From: Mameliella sp. CS4
GTDB taxonomy: Bacteria; Pseudomonadota; Alphaproteobacteria; Rhodobacterales; Rhodobacteraceae
Direction: 5' to 3'
NCBI RefSeq assembly: GCF_019392335.1
Contig: NZ_JAHXRQ010000004.1
Location: 203,964-267,963, forward strand
Length of the DNA stretch: 64,000 nucleotides
Shown one piece after another: positions 8,160 to 17,574 of the stretch (positions are counted from its first letter, which is position 1; every line of letters starts with the position of its first letter). The position numbers and the translations under genes were made by a program. The notes below the pieces were generated by a model that was not told the origin of the DNA, did not search any database, and saw only the letters and a program-made list of their open reading frames with translations.

Positions 8160-8316
8160 TGAAGACGCGCGGCGATCCGAACTTGGCGCCCCTGCAAGGG
8201 TGCAGATCGTCGATGACCGGCGCGTGGGTGTGTTCCCGGTGGCCCAGTAGATGTGACTGGTCCGGCGGCAGGGTGTCGGGCCGGCGCGGCCAGCGCCAAA
8301 GAGGGTCATCAGCCAT
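8152..8316 (-). CDS. candidate small ORF, 54 residues, unknown
   Basis: A minus-strand frame 63 bases after the CoxF/XdhC stop, beginning MADDPLWRWPRRPD and ending SPRVFML. Composition is protein-like and third codon positions are mostly G or C, but there is no convincing ribosome site and I recognise no family. It could be a remnant of a longer gene. Confidence 0.25.
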   Translation of the reverse strand: MADDPLWRWPRRPDTLPPDQSHLLGHREHTHAPVIDDLHPCRGAKFGSPRVFML

Positions 8317-8379
8317 CTTGACGGCGGATAGGTCAGCAGGCCTGCCGATGGACGCGGCCAAAGCCGGTACCAGCTGGGG

Positions 8380-9201
8380 TCAAGCCAGCCCAGTCTGGGC
8401 AGAGCCCGCCAGCCGGTGCCGGTTTCGCCACATGACCACCTCGGCCAGGATCGACAGTGCAATCTCGCCGGGTTCGACCGCGCCGATGTCCAGCCCGGCC
8501 GGCGCCTTGAGCCGCCCGGCCCGTTCGCCGGACATCCCCTCTTCCAGCAGGCGTTTGCACAGCACGGCGGCCTTTCGGCGCGAGGCCACCATCGTCACGA
8601 TGCCTGCCGCGCTTTGCAGAGCCGCCTTGAGACAGGTGAGATCGCCCTGCCCCTGCGTGGCCACCACGATCACGTCGCGCTCTCCCAGGTCCAGGGCATC
8701 CAGGTCGGCCCCCTCGAACCGCTGGCAGGTGCCGTCAAAGGGCACCTCCTCGTGCAGGGCGATCCGAAAGCCTGCCAAAGCGCCATGGGCCGCCACCGCC
8801 CGCGCGATGGGCGTGTCCCCAAGGATGCAAAGCATCGGCGCACGCGAATAGGGTTCGATCAGCAGTTCCACGGTGCCGCCAGAGGGACAGCCGCTCTTGT
8901 AAACCTGGGTGCCATCCGCATCGCGCAGCGCGACGACCTTGTCCTTGGGCTTGACCCGGATCACCTGGGGGTCGCCCTCGGCCAGGGCCACCAGGGCGGC
9001 CTTTTGGACCGCCCGTGTCACGCAGGCCCCGCCGAGGTGGCCGATCATCTCGCCCGTCTCGGTCACCGCCGCCTTGGCGCCGGGCCGGGCCGATGTCACC
9101 TCTGCCGTGCGCACCACGGTCGCCACGCAAAAGGGGCGCCCCGTTGCCCGCAGATCCGCGATCCTGTCGAAAATGTCGAAACCGTCCATCGCCTCCTCCA
9201 T
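8380..9201 (-). CDS. coxF: XdhC/CoxF family molybdenum-enzyme maturation protein
   Basis: XdhC-like protein of 273 residues. Members bind molybdenum cofactor, help its sulfuration and insert it into hydroxylases; CoxF is the member in CO dehydrogenase operons. Visible features are the N-terminal FCVATVVRTAEVTSARPGAK segment, HLGGACV, the SGCPSGGTVELLIEP block and a Rossmann-like C-terminal half (LCILGDTPIARAV) ending with LDIGAVEPGEIALSILAEVV. The ATG overlaps the CoxE stop as TAATG; an internal ATG at 9189 has GGAGG five bases before it and may be the real start. Last gene of the cox operon in this window. Confidence 0.85.
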   Translation of the reverse strand: MEEAMDGFDIFDRIADLRATGRPFCVATVVRTAEVTSARPGAKAAVTETGEMIGHLGGACVTRAVQKAALVALAEGDPQVIRVKPKDKVVALRDADGTQVYKSGCPSGGTVELLIEPYSRAPMLCILGDTPIARAVAAHGALAGFRIALHEEVPFDGTCQRFEGADLDALDLGERDVIVVATQGQGDLTCLKAALQSAAGIVTMVASRRKAAVLCKRLLEEGMSGERAGRLKAPAGLDIGAVEPGEIALSILAEVVMWRNRHRLAGSAQTGLA

Positions 9202-10384
9202 TAAAGCCTAGCCAGGTCCTGTTCCAATGCCGCCAGCGCCGCGATGGTATTTGCGGGCAAGACCGCGTCGAGGTGCGGGCGCGCCGCCGCCATCGCACGG
9301 GCCACGGGCGCGTGATCGCGCCAGCCGGGCAGTGGCGTCAGCCAGACGATCCGGCGCGCCCGCCGCCGCAGCCTCGCCAACCCCTCGGCCACCGCCTCTG
9401 GCGGGCCGGTGCAATAGCCGTCGCTGAGGATCAGCACGACGGTCCGCCCGTTCAGGGCGCGCGCCCCGTACCCCTGGTTGAAAGCCCGCAGCGCGCCGCC
9501 GATGTCGGTTCCGCCGCCAAACCCCTCGGCCATGAGGCTGAGCCGCCCCGCCGCCCGCAGCGTGTCCCGGTCGCGCAACGCATCGGTGATGCGCATCAGA
9601 CGGGTGTGAAACAGATAGGCCTCTGCCCGCAAGTCCGCGCCGATCAGGCCCTTGAGGAAGGCGAGGAACACCCGGGAGACCACCGTCATCGAGCCGCTGA
9701 CATCGCAAAGCGCGACGATCCTGACGGGCCGATCCGGGCGGCTGCGACGCGGCAGGTCCAGCGGTTCACCGCCGCGCGCAAGGCTGGCGCGCATCAGCCG
9801 CCGCATGTCCGGCTCCTGGCCCCGCAGCGCCCGCTTGCGGCGGCGTGAGCGGCGGTCGCGGATCGCCCGGGCCAGGTCGCGCGCCACACGCTCGGCGGCG
9901 CGTAGGCTGTCCTCATCCATCAGGTCGCGCAGGTCGCGGCGGCTCAGCGCCTCTGTCCGCGTGGCGATCAAGCGCCCTTCTGTGCCCTCGGCCTCGCCCG
10001 TGCCATCGTCGTCAGGACTGCTGTCTCCATCCTGCCCGCCGTCTGGTCCATCCTCCCCAAGATGTGCCTGCCAGAGCGCGGGTTTCGCGCTTTGAACCCG
10101 GACATGGGCCGGGGTGTCGCGCCGCGCCGTGCGGCCGGTGTTGAACCAGTAGCCGTCAAAGAGATCGTCGAAGCGCCGCCAGCCTTCGGCATCCGGGACC
10201 AGAACGACCTTGAGCGCGCGCCGGGCCTCTGCCGTATCGGTGGCCCGCACCTGCGCCAGGGCGGCCAGCGCCGCCGCCGTTTCCGCCGGCCCAAGCGCCA
10301 ACCCGTTCATGCGCAGATGTGCGATGAAGCCGGCCATGCGGTCGGCCAGCCCCTCTGCCCGCGCCGGAAAGCCTGTGACGGCGC

Positions 10385-10388
<4 letters not shown>
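9201..10388 (-). CDS. coxE: CoxE-type von Willebrand factor A protein
   Basis: VWA-domain protein of 395 residues. The metal-ion-dependent adhesion site is seen as VALCDVSGSM (D-x-S-x-S) with a later ILSDGYCTG. The N-terminal half contains an Arg-rich segment (RRSRRRKRALRGQEPDMRR). CoxE partners with the MoxR ATPase CoxD in assembling the Cu-S-Mo active site of CO dehydrogenase; that role is known from the family. The start overlaps the coxD stop as ATGA; a longer frame upstream is only antisense-free space inside coxD. Confidence 0.9.
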
Positions 10389-11241
<853 letters not shown>

Positions 11242-11245
<4 letters not shown>

Positions 11246-11721
11246 CGCAACAGCACCTCGGCTTCGACCTCGATGGCGAAATTCATCGGCATGCCCGCAG
11301 CCCCCATCGCCGAGCGCGAATGCCGTCCGACCTCCGGCCCGAAGACATCCAGCACCAGGTCGCTGAACCCGTTCATCACCAGATGCTGTTCGGTGTAGCC
11401 CGGGACCGAGTTCACCATCCCCAGTACCCGCGTCCAGCCTGCCACTTGCTCAAGCGGGCCGATGCTGTCGCGCAGGTTGGCCATGACGGACAGGGCAACC
11501 GCCCGGGCGGCGTCGTAACCCTGTTCGGTGGTCAGATCCCGGCCCAACTGGCCATAGGGGCCAATCAGCCGTCCCGCCCGGTCCTGCGCCGGATGGCCCG
11601 AGATCAGCACCCGGTCGCCGCGCACCGTGATCAGCGAGAACGGCAGGTGAACCCCTTCGGGCAGCTTGACCGGCGCTGGCAGCGTCAATCCCAACTCTGC
11701 CAGCCTGTCTTCAGGTGTCAT
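11242..11721 (-). CDS. RidA/YjgF family protein inside the cox operon
   Basis: Protein of 159 residues of the RidA superfamily, longer than the usual 130-residue enamine/imine deaminase. Visible blocks are VLISGHPAQDRAGRLIGPYG, ARAVALSVMANLRDSIG and the C-terminal FAIEVEAEVLL strand. RidA proteins remove reactive enamines or imines; related clades have unknown roles. It lies 84 bases after coxL and overlaps coxD by ATGA, so it is co-translated with the maturation genes. It is not part of the classical coxMSLDEF order, which makes the insertion notable. Its substrate here is unknown. Confidence 0.88.
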
Positions 11722-11805
11722 CCCGCATCACCCCCGTGGCTGGCAGAAAACTGCAGGGCGCCCGCCACCCGGTCCAGATGGTTGGCCGACGCCCCGCCCC
11801 CTCGC

Positions 11806-14223
11806 TCACCGGTGCAGCCCAAGGTCCCGCGCGATCTTCCATACCCGCCAGTGATCGTGCGGCATGTGGCTTTGCGTCAGGCCAAAGGGCCGAAAGGCAT
11901 CGTGAACGGCGTTCGAGAAACAGGGCACGGACCCGACGTTGGGGCTTTCGCCCACGCCCTTGGCGCCGATCGGGTGGTGAGGACTGGGCGTGACCGTGTG
12001 ATCGGTCTGGTAGGTCGGTGTCTCCCACGAGGTCGGCAGGAAGAAATCCATCAGCGTCGCGGATTTGTGGTTGCCCATGTCGTCGTAGGCAATCTCTTGC
12101 CCCATCGCGATGGCGTAGCCCTCGGTCGCGCCACCGTGCACCTGCCCCTCGATGATCATCGGGTTGATCCGGGTGCCGCAATCGTCCAGCGCGTAGAACT
12201 TGCGGACCTCGTGTTCGCCGGTGTCGACATCGATTTCCATCACGCAGATATAGGCTCCAAAGGGATAGGTCATGTTGGGCGGGTCGTAGTAGCTGACCGC
12301 CTCCAGCCCCGGTTCCAGACCCGGGATCGCCTGGTTATAAGAGGCAAAGGCGATTTCCTTCATGGTCTTGAAACGGCTCTCGTCGCCCTTGACCACGAAA
12401 CGGTCCACGTCCCATTCCACGTCGCCGTCATGCACCTCCAACAGATAAGCGGCGATCATCTGGGCCTTGGCGCGGATCTTGCGCGCGGCCATCGCCGTGG
12501 CCGCCCCGGCGACCGGCGTCGAGCGAGACCCATAGGTGCCCAGCCCGTAAGGCGCGGTATCGGTGTCGCCCTCTTCCAGCGTGATGTCATCCGCAGGCAG
12601 GCCAATCTCGGACGCGATGATCTGGGCAAAGGTCGTCGCGTGCCCCTGCCCCTGGCTGATGGTGCCCAGCCGGGCAATGGCGCTGCCTGTCGGGTGGATG
12701 CGGATTTCGCAACTGTCGAACATGCCGAGCCCAAGGATATCGCAATTCTTGACCGGACCGGCGCCGACGATCTCTGTGAAATGGGTCAGACCGATGCCCA
12801 TGAGCTTTCGCGTCTTGCCGGCCTTGAAATCTTCCAGCCGCTGCGCCTGTTCCTTGCGAAGATCGTCATAGCCCACGGCGGCCAGCGCCTTGTCCCAGGC
12901 GGTGTGATAGTCGCCCGAGTCATACTCCCACCCCAGCGCGCTCTGGTAGGGGAACTGGTCCTTGCGGATGAAATTGATGCGCCGCAACTCGGCGGCGTCC
13001 ATGTTCAGCTTGATCGCCAGCACCTCGATCATGCGTTCGATGAAATAGGCGGCCTCTGTCACGCGGAAGGAACAGCGATAGGCCACGCCGCCCGGTGCCT
13101 TGTTGGTATAAACCCCGTCCACCGAGAGGTAGGCCGTCGGGATGTCATAAGACCCGGTGCAGATGTTCATGAAGCCCGCCGGGAACTTCGTCGGATCGGC
13201 GCAGGCGTCAAACCCGCCGTGATCCGCCGTGGTATGGCACCACAGCCCGGTGATCTTGCCCTCTTTCGTTGCGGCGATCTTGCCCTGCATCCAGTAATCG
13301 CGGGCGAATGCGGTGGACATGAGGTTGTCCATCCGGTCCTCGACCCATTTCACCGGCTTGCCGGTGACGATGGAGGCCACGACCGAACAGACATAGCCGG
13401 AATAGGCCCCCACCTTGTTGCCGAACCCGCCGCCGATATCAGGCGAGATCACGCGGATATTGTGCTCGGCAATCCCTGAAATCAGGCTGACAACGGTGCG
13501 AATCGCATGTGGCGCCTGAAAGGTGCCGTGCAGCGTCAGCTTGCCCGTCACCTTGTCCATGCTGGCGACGCAGCCGCAGGTCTCCAACGGACAGGGATGC
13601 GTGCGGTGGTAATAGACCATCTCCTCGGCCACTACATCGGCCTCGGACAGCACCGCCTCTGTCGCCTCCTTGTCACCCTGTTCCCAGGTGAAGATGTGGT
13701 TGTGATGCTTGCGGGGGCCATGCGCGCCTTCGGTCTGGCCTGCCAGATCCTCGCGCAGCACCACGTCCGATTGCAGCGCCTCGAAAGGGTCGGTCAGAAC
13801 CGGCAGGTCTTCATATTCGACCTCGACCGCCTCGACACCATCGGCGGCGGCGTAGCGGTCGGTGGCGACGACATAGGCCACCTCCTGCCCCTGGAACAGC
13901 ACCTTGCCGTCCGCCAGCACCATCTGCTTGTCACCGGCCAGCGTCGGCATCCAGTGCAGGCCCAGCGGCTCAAGATCCGCCGCCGTCAGCACCGCCAGCA
14001 CACCGGGCACCTTCAGGGCCTCCTCGGTGTTGATCGAGACGACCTTGGCATGGGCATAGGGAGAGCGGACGAAATCGCCAAACAGCATTCCCGGCAGCTT
14101 GATGTCGTCGACGTAATTGCCTTTGCCTTGCGTGAACCGCACGTCCTCCACCCGCTTGCGCGAGCAGCCCATGCCCTTGAGGCCCGCGGAACGTTCTTCG
14201 GGGGTTTGCACCTCGTCCTTCAT
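11806..14223 (-). CDS. coxL: form I carbon monoxide dehydrogenase large (molybdenum) subunit
   Basis: Catalytic subunit of 805 residues that oxidises CO to CO2 at a Cu-S-Mo centre. The decisive feature is VAYRCSFR (AYRCSFR at residues 381-387, Cys384): this is the form I active-site loop AYxCSFR whose Cys binds copper, whereas form II homologues have AYRGAGR. The molybdopterin-side [10 protein letters not shown] with its catalytic Glu is near the C-terminus, and [10 protein letters not shown] lies at 261-270. Length matches form I CoxL (about 809). Start by ATGA overlap with coxS. The gene order M-S-L also fits form I. This predicts true CO oxidation. Confidence 0.95.
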   Translation of the reverse strand: MKDEVQTPEERSAGLKGMGCSRKRVEDVRFTQGKGNYVDDIKLPGMLFGDFVRSPYAHAKVVSINTEEALKVPGVLAVLTAADLEPLGLHWMPTLAGDKQMVLADGKVLFQGQEVAYVVATDRYAAADGVEAVEVEYEDLPVLTDPFEALQSDVVLREDLAGQTEGAHGPRKHHNHIFTWEQGDKEATEAVLSEADVVAEEMVYYHRTHPCPLETCGCVASMDKVTGKLTLHGTFQAPHAIRTVVSLISGIAEHNIRVISPDIGGGFGNKVGAYSGYVCSVVASIVTGKPVKWVEDRMDNLMSTAFARDYWMQGKIAATKEGKITGLWCHTTADHGGFDACADPTKFPAGFMNICTGSYDIPTAYLSVDGVYTNKAPGGVAYRCSFRVTEAAYFIERMIEVLAIKLNMDAAELRRINFIRKDQFPYQSALGWEYDSGDYHTAWDKALAAVGYDDLRKEQAQRLEDFKAGKTRKLMGIGLTHFTEIVGAGPVKNCDILGLGMFDSCEIRIHPTGSAIARLGTISQGQGHATTFAQIIASEIGLPADDITLEEGDTDTAPYGLGTYGSRSTPVAGAATAMAARKIRAKAQMIAAYLLEVHDGDVEWDVDRFVVKGDESRFKTMKEIAFASYNQAIPGLEPGLEAVSYYDPPNMTYPFGAYICVMEIDVDTGEHEVRKFYALDDCGTRINPMIIEGQVHGGATEGYAIAMGQEIAYDDMGNHKSATLMDFFLPTSWETPTYQTDHTVTPSPHHPIGAKGVGESPNVGSVPCFSNAVHDAFRPFGLTQSHMPHDHWRVWKIARDLGLHR

Positions 14224-14753
14224 TCCGCGGCCTCCACCTTTTGTTGCCCTACCCCTTCGGTACTTGAGGGCGTGTCCTCAGCCTTCATCATCTCGGCGGC
14301 CGCGAGGATCGCCTTGACGATGTTCTGGTAGCCAGTGCAGCGACAGAGGTTACCCGCCATGCCAAAGCGCACCTCTTCCTCGGTGGGCGTCGGGTTCTCC
14401 ATCAGAAAGCGATGCGCGCGGGTGATCATGCCCGGCGTGCAAAAGCCGCACTGAAGGCCGTGATGTTCGCGGAACATCTCTTGCAGAACGGACAAGGACC
14501 CGTCGGCATTCACCAGCCCTTCGACCGTGGTCACATCCGCGCCTTGCGCCTGCGCCACGAAGACCGTGCAGGATTTGACCGACCGCCCGTCCATGTCGAC
14601 CGTGCACGCCCCGCAATGCGAGGTCTCACAGCCCACGTGCGGCCCGGTCACGCCCAGGTTCTCCCGCAGGAAATGGATCAACAGGGTGCGCGGTTCGGCC
14701 AGCCCTTCGACCGCCTCGCCGTTTACCGTCAATTTCACATGCATCTTGCTCAT
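14220..14753 (-). CDS. coxS: carbon monoxide dehydrogenase small iron-sulfur subunit
   Basis: Two-[2Fe-2S] protein of 177 residues that relays electrons from the Mo centre to FAD. All eight cysteines are present: Cys42, Cys47, Cys50 and Cys62 of the plant-ferredoxin-like domain ([16 protein letters not shown]) and Cys102, Cys105, Cys137 and Cys139 of the helical domain ([10 protein letters not shown] and [11 protein letters not shown]). Slightly extended at the C-terminus compared with typical 160-166-residue CoxS. ATGA overlaps link it to coxM upstream and coxL downstream, ensuring equal translation. Confidence 0.95.
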   Translation of the reverse strand: MSKMHVKLTVNGEAVEGLAEPRTLLIHFLRENLGVTGPHVGCETSHCGACTVDMDGRSVKSCTVFVAQAQGADVTTVEGLVNADGSLSVLQEMFREHHGLQCGFCTPGMITRAHRFLMENPTPTEEEVRFGMAGNLCRCTGYQNIVKAILAAAEMMKAEDTPSSTEGVGQQKVEAAE

Positions 14754-15595
14754 GAGTTCCCCCCTGCAACGCGCGCCAAGGCGCGGTCGATGGCGCGGCG
14801 CAGCACCACGCCCGCCACATGTGTCTTGAACTCCACCGGCCCGCGCATGTCCTCCTGCGGATCGATAGCTGCGAGCGCGGCTTTGACGGCCCCCTCCCTG
14901 TCTCCGGCCGCCAGCGCCGCGCCCGCCTCTGCCGACCAGACCGGCACATCGGCCAGGTTGGTCATGGCAATCGAGGCAAAGCCCTCGCCGACCAACACAG
15001 CCGCCGCCGCGGTGGCATAGTCGCCGATCTTGCGTTTCTGCTTTTCGTAGGCGTAGCCCGTGCCCGTCGCGGGCAGGGGCACCGTGATCCGTGTCAGGAT
15101 CTCGTCATCGGCCCGGGCAGTGAAATAGGCGCTTTCGTAGAAGTCCCGCGCCCGGATATCCCGAGTGCCTTCCGGTCCCGTGACCCGGTACGTCGCGTCG
15201 AGGCATTGCATCAGCCCCGGCATGTCGTTGCCTGGGTCGCCATTGGCCACATTGCCCCCCAGTGTCCCCAGGTAGCGCACCTGCGGGTCCGCGATCTGCA
15301 AGGCTGCTTCCCGCAGGAGCGGGACAGCCTGGGCCAGTCCTTCGTGCGAGATGAGTTCATGCTGCGTGACCATCGCGCCCATCGAGACACTGTCAGACCC
15401 GATCTCGATCCCCCGCAGATCCGGGATGTCCCGCAGATCAACCAGATGCGACAGCACCGCCATGCGCAGCTTCATCATCGGGACCAGGCTGTGCCCGCCC
15501 GCGATCACCCGCGCCTCGTCGCCATGTTCCTGCAACACCCCTATGGCCGCGCTCAGGTCCGCTGGCCTGTGATAGTCGAATCCCGCCGGTATCAT
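14750..15595 (-). CDS. coxM: carbon monoxide dehydrogenase medium FAD-binding subunit
   Basis: FAD-binding subunit of 281 residues. The two flavin motifs are [13 protein letters not shown] (residues 32-44) and [11 protein letters not shown] (111-121), diagnostic of the molybdenum hydroxylase medium chain. The start is the ATG of [11 protein letters not shown], nine bases after GGAGGA; the frame stays open 34 codons further upstream without homology. First structural gene of the operon, so transcription of coxMSL should begin in the 212-base spacer before it or upstream of the MHYT regulator. Confidence 0.94.
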   Translation of the reverse strand: MIPAGFDYHRPADLSAAIGVLQEHGDEARVIAGGHSLVPMMKLRMAVLSHLVDLRDIPDLRGIEIGSDSVSMGAMVTQHELISHEGLAQAVPLLREAALQIADPQVRYLGTLGGNVANGDPGNDMPGLMQCLDATYRVTGPEGTRDIRARDFYESAYFTARADDEILTRITVPLPATGTGYAYEKQKRKIGDYATAAAAVLVGEGFASIAMTNLADVPVWSAEAGAALAAGDREGAVKAALAAIDPQEDMRGPVEFKTHVAGVVLRRAIDRALARVAGGNS

Positions 15596-15807
15596 CTGTG
15601 ATTGTCCTCCCCCGCGGTCTTGCGCCGCTGGCAGGACGGTTCCCCGCGTTTGCGTCGGAACCAACGTCAGAGCCATAAAAGACAGGCATTCGCGCACGAA
15701 ATGCGAAATGGCTGCACGGGTGGCGAAACGCCCGGTCGCCGGGGACGGTGGGCGGGGCGAGGCGACGGTCGCATGGCCGGCACCAGCGCCGTCCCGGCGT
15801 CCGCGCC

Positions 15808-16899
15808 TCAGACGCCCAGCACGCTGCGGACCTCTGCCAGGCGCGACCGGCTGACCGGCACCTTGCCCAGGGCCGCGACTCCGTCGAAATGACAGACGCC
15901 CGTATCCTTGGTGCGGCGGAATTCCGTCACCAGGGCGGGATTGACCAGGTAGCTGCGATGCGCCCGGATCAGCCCCGCCGGTGCCAGCCGCCGCGCCGCC
16001 TCGGAGATGGACCAGGGACAGAACAGCTTGTCCGCGCCAGAGTAGAGGACCGTGTAATGTCCCTCGGCCCGGACCGCCGCGATGGCCCCCGCGTCGACAA
16101 ACTGGGTGCGCCCCTCTTTCTCATAGGGCACCGGCACCCGGCCAGGCGTCGCTCCCGACACCGGCTCTTCGGTCTCCGGGGCCTGGTCCGCCGGGGCGGC
16201 AAAGAAGGTCACGCCGCTCAGCAGGAAGGCGCCGCAGATCGCAAAGGAGCTGAGCGCAACGCCCATCGCCAGCGTTTCGTTCGACAAGGCCGGGCCGGCG
16301 CTGTCGCCCCCGTCCAGCCCGATGAACCCGGTGCCCGCCATCGCGATGAAATGCACCGCGAAGACCGAGAGGCCAAAGACCAGCGTGCCCAGCAGGATGC
16401 TGCCCCGCGTACGCTCGCCATATGCGATCCAGATCGCCGCAACCGACAGGGCCAGCGCCGCGACCAGGGCCACTGCCAGTCCACCGATGCTGTAGACCGG
16501 GCGGCACAGTTCCATCCCGCTCATGCCGACGTAATGCATGGCCACGATCCCGCAGCCGACGATCCCGCCCGACAGGGTCAGCGTCAGCGGGCCGCGATCG
16601 CGGAAATGCAGGATCAACAGCGCCAGGCCGACCATCAGGATCGCGATCAGCGCAGAGATCAGCGTCACCAGCCCGTCGTAGTAGAAGAGGATCGGCAGTT
16701 GCAGCCCCAGCATAGCCACAAAATGCATCGACCAGATGCCGCCCCCCAGCGCCACCGCCGATATCGCCACCACCAGCTTGCGCCGGGCCAGCGGCAGCGC
16801 CGAGGCCCCCCGCGTCAGGGAAAGCCCGCTGAACCCGGCCATTAGCGCCACTGCCAGAGATGCGGCCACAAGCGCCGGGTGATGCGAGAATTCAAGCAC
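15808..16899 (-). CDS. coxC: MHYT-LytTR membrane regulator, CoxC/CoxH type
   Basis: Protein of 363 residues. Residues 1-235 hold about seven membrane helices with three MHYT repeats: SMHFVAM (about 58), AMHYVGM (about 121) and AVHFIAM (about 182). MHYT domains are proposed to sense diatomic gases through a metal bound by Met and His. Residues 255-360 form a LytTR DNA-binding domain (AAVRAEGHYTVLY, LIRAHRSYLVNPALV, VPVSRSRLAEVRSVLG). This architecture is that of CoxC and CoxH of CO-oxidising bacteria, and it lies directly upstream of coxMSL, so it probably controls that operon. Starts with GTG behind AAGGAG. CoxC versus CoxH cannot be told apart here. Confidence 0.88.
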   Translation of the reverse strand: MLEFSHHPALVAASLAVALMAGFSGLSLTRGASALPLARRKLVVAISAVALGGGIWSMHFVAMLGLQLPILFYYDGLVTLISALIAILMVGLALLILHFRDRGPLTLTLSGGIVGCGIVAMHYVGMSGMELCRPVYSIGGLAVALVAALALSVAAIWIAYGERTRGSILLGTLVFGLSVFAVHFIAMAGTGFIGLDGGDSAGPALSNETLAMGVALSSFAICGAFLLSGVTFFAAPADQAPETEEPVSGATPGRVPVPYEKEGRTQFVDAGAIAAVRAEGHYTVLYSGADKLFCPWSISEAARRLAPAGLIRAHRSYLVNPALVTEFRRTKDTGVCHFDGVAALGKVPVSRSRLAEVRSVLGV

Positions 16900-17203
16900 G
16901 CCACCGCTCCTTCAGATGGGCGGGATTTAGGCACATGGCCCCCGGTCGCGCAAGCGGGCGCATGGCGTCGAGAGACACCCTGTGATACAATTTTAAGGAG
17001 AGTTTCCGAAAGTTGTAACGACACCCTACGACGTTTCGGGAAACAGTTCCTGCCACAATTGTTGACGGTTTCTTAACGTGCACCAATGACCTGATATTAA
17101 CATTTTCCGGCCCTTCGGACCTCCAATTCCCGGGGCCACAGTCGAGCATGCGACCGATCTGCTCTTGGTCCGCTGCCCGATAGACTGCCACAGGAAGACC
17201 GCA
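16900..17203. other. divergent intergenic region between the MHYT regulator and the protease locus
   Basis: About 300 AT-richer bases. GTTTCGGGAAAC at 17033-17044 is an interrupted inverted repeat. TTAACG followed 16 bases later by TATTAA (about 17074-17101) could be a weak promoter for the plus-strand genes. No RNA gene is recognisable. Confidence 0.35.
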
Positions 17204-17557
17204 ATGAACGCCCGCCCCAGGCATCTGCATGCCCTCCCCCCACACCCTTCGGCGGCGCGAAAACCGTTGTCTTCCGGGTCTCGCACATCCTCCGGCGATA
17301 CGCATCTGGCCGAACTCCTGCGTGAGCGGTTGCGCCACCACGCGGCGGACCGGGGCGTGCCCTGTCCAAGGGCTCGGATTGCCGCTCATGGCCGATCGGC
17401 CCTGCGGGCGCAGCTTCTGTACCAGACCGCCGACGGGACCTTCCTTGCCGGTCCGAAGCTGGAATTCTCGGTCAGCGATGCCGCCATCACCGAAGCTCTG
17501 CTGGACATCTTCGCCCAAGCCCTCCTCGACCGCTGCCCCGCGCCCCGTCGCACCTGA
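17204..17557 (+). CDS. hypothetical protein, 117 residues, upstream of the M10 protease
   Basis: Starts MNARPRHLHALPPHP after an AGGAAGA site and ends 17 bases before the protease start. The first half is Pro/Arg/His-rich and probably disordered; the second half (LAELLRERLRHHAADRG, LLYQTADGTFLAGPKLEF, ITEALLDIFAQALLD) looks folded with an amphipathic C-terminal helix. No signal peptide and no family recognised. Its position would fit a protein that helps or restrains the protease, but it does not resemble the Inh-type serralysin inhibitors. An upstream in-frame GTG at 17165 is less likely. Confidence 0.55.
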   Translation: MNARPRHLHALPPHPSAARKPLSSGSRTSSGDTHLAELLRERLRHHAADRGVPCPRARIAAHGRSALRAQLLYQTADGTFLAGPKLEFSVSDAAITEALLDIFAQALLDRCPAPRRT

Positions 17558-17574
17558 CAGACAGGACCTGACTT

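Larger units (their letters stand above)
8061..8379. other. intergenic region: galB promoter side plus a candidate tiny ORF
   Basis: A 319-base spacer between the co-oriented cox and galB operons. It contains two perfect 10-bp palindromes (8100-8109 and 8150-8159) 40-90 bases upstream of galB, and a small minus-strand open frame listed separately. No strong rho-independent terminator is visible after the cox operon. Confidence 0.5.

Noticed and set aside
8139..8462. 107-codon minus-strand frame overlapping the end of the XdhC/CoxF gene
   Set aside because: It is out of frame with the XdhC protein over its first third and has no ribosome site; only a shorter internal frame is kept as a low-confidence candidate.
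11806..14223. Form II CoxL or xanthine/aldehyde dehydrogenase
   Set aside because: The loop reads AYRCSFR, not AYRGAGR, and the operon order is M-S-L with coxD/E/F.
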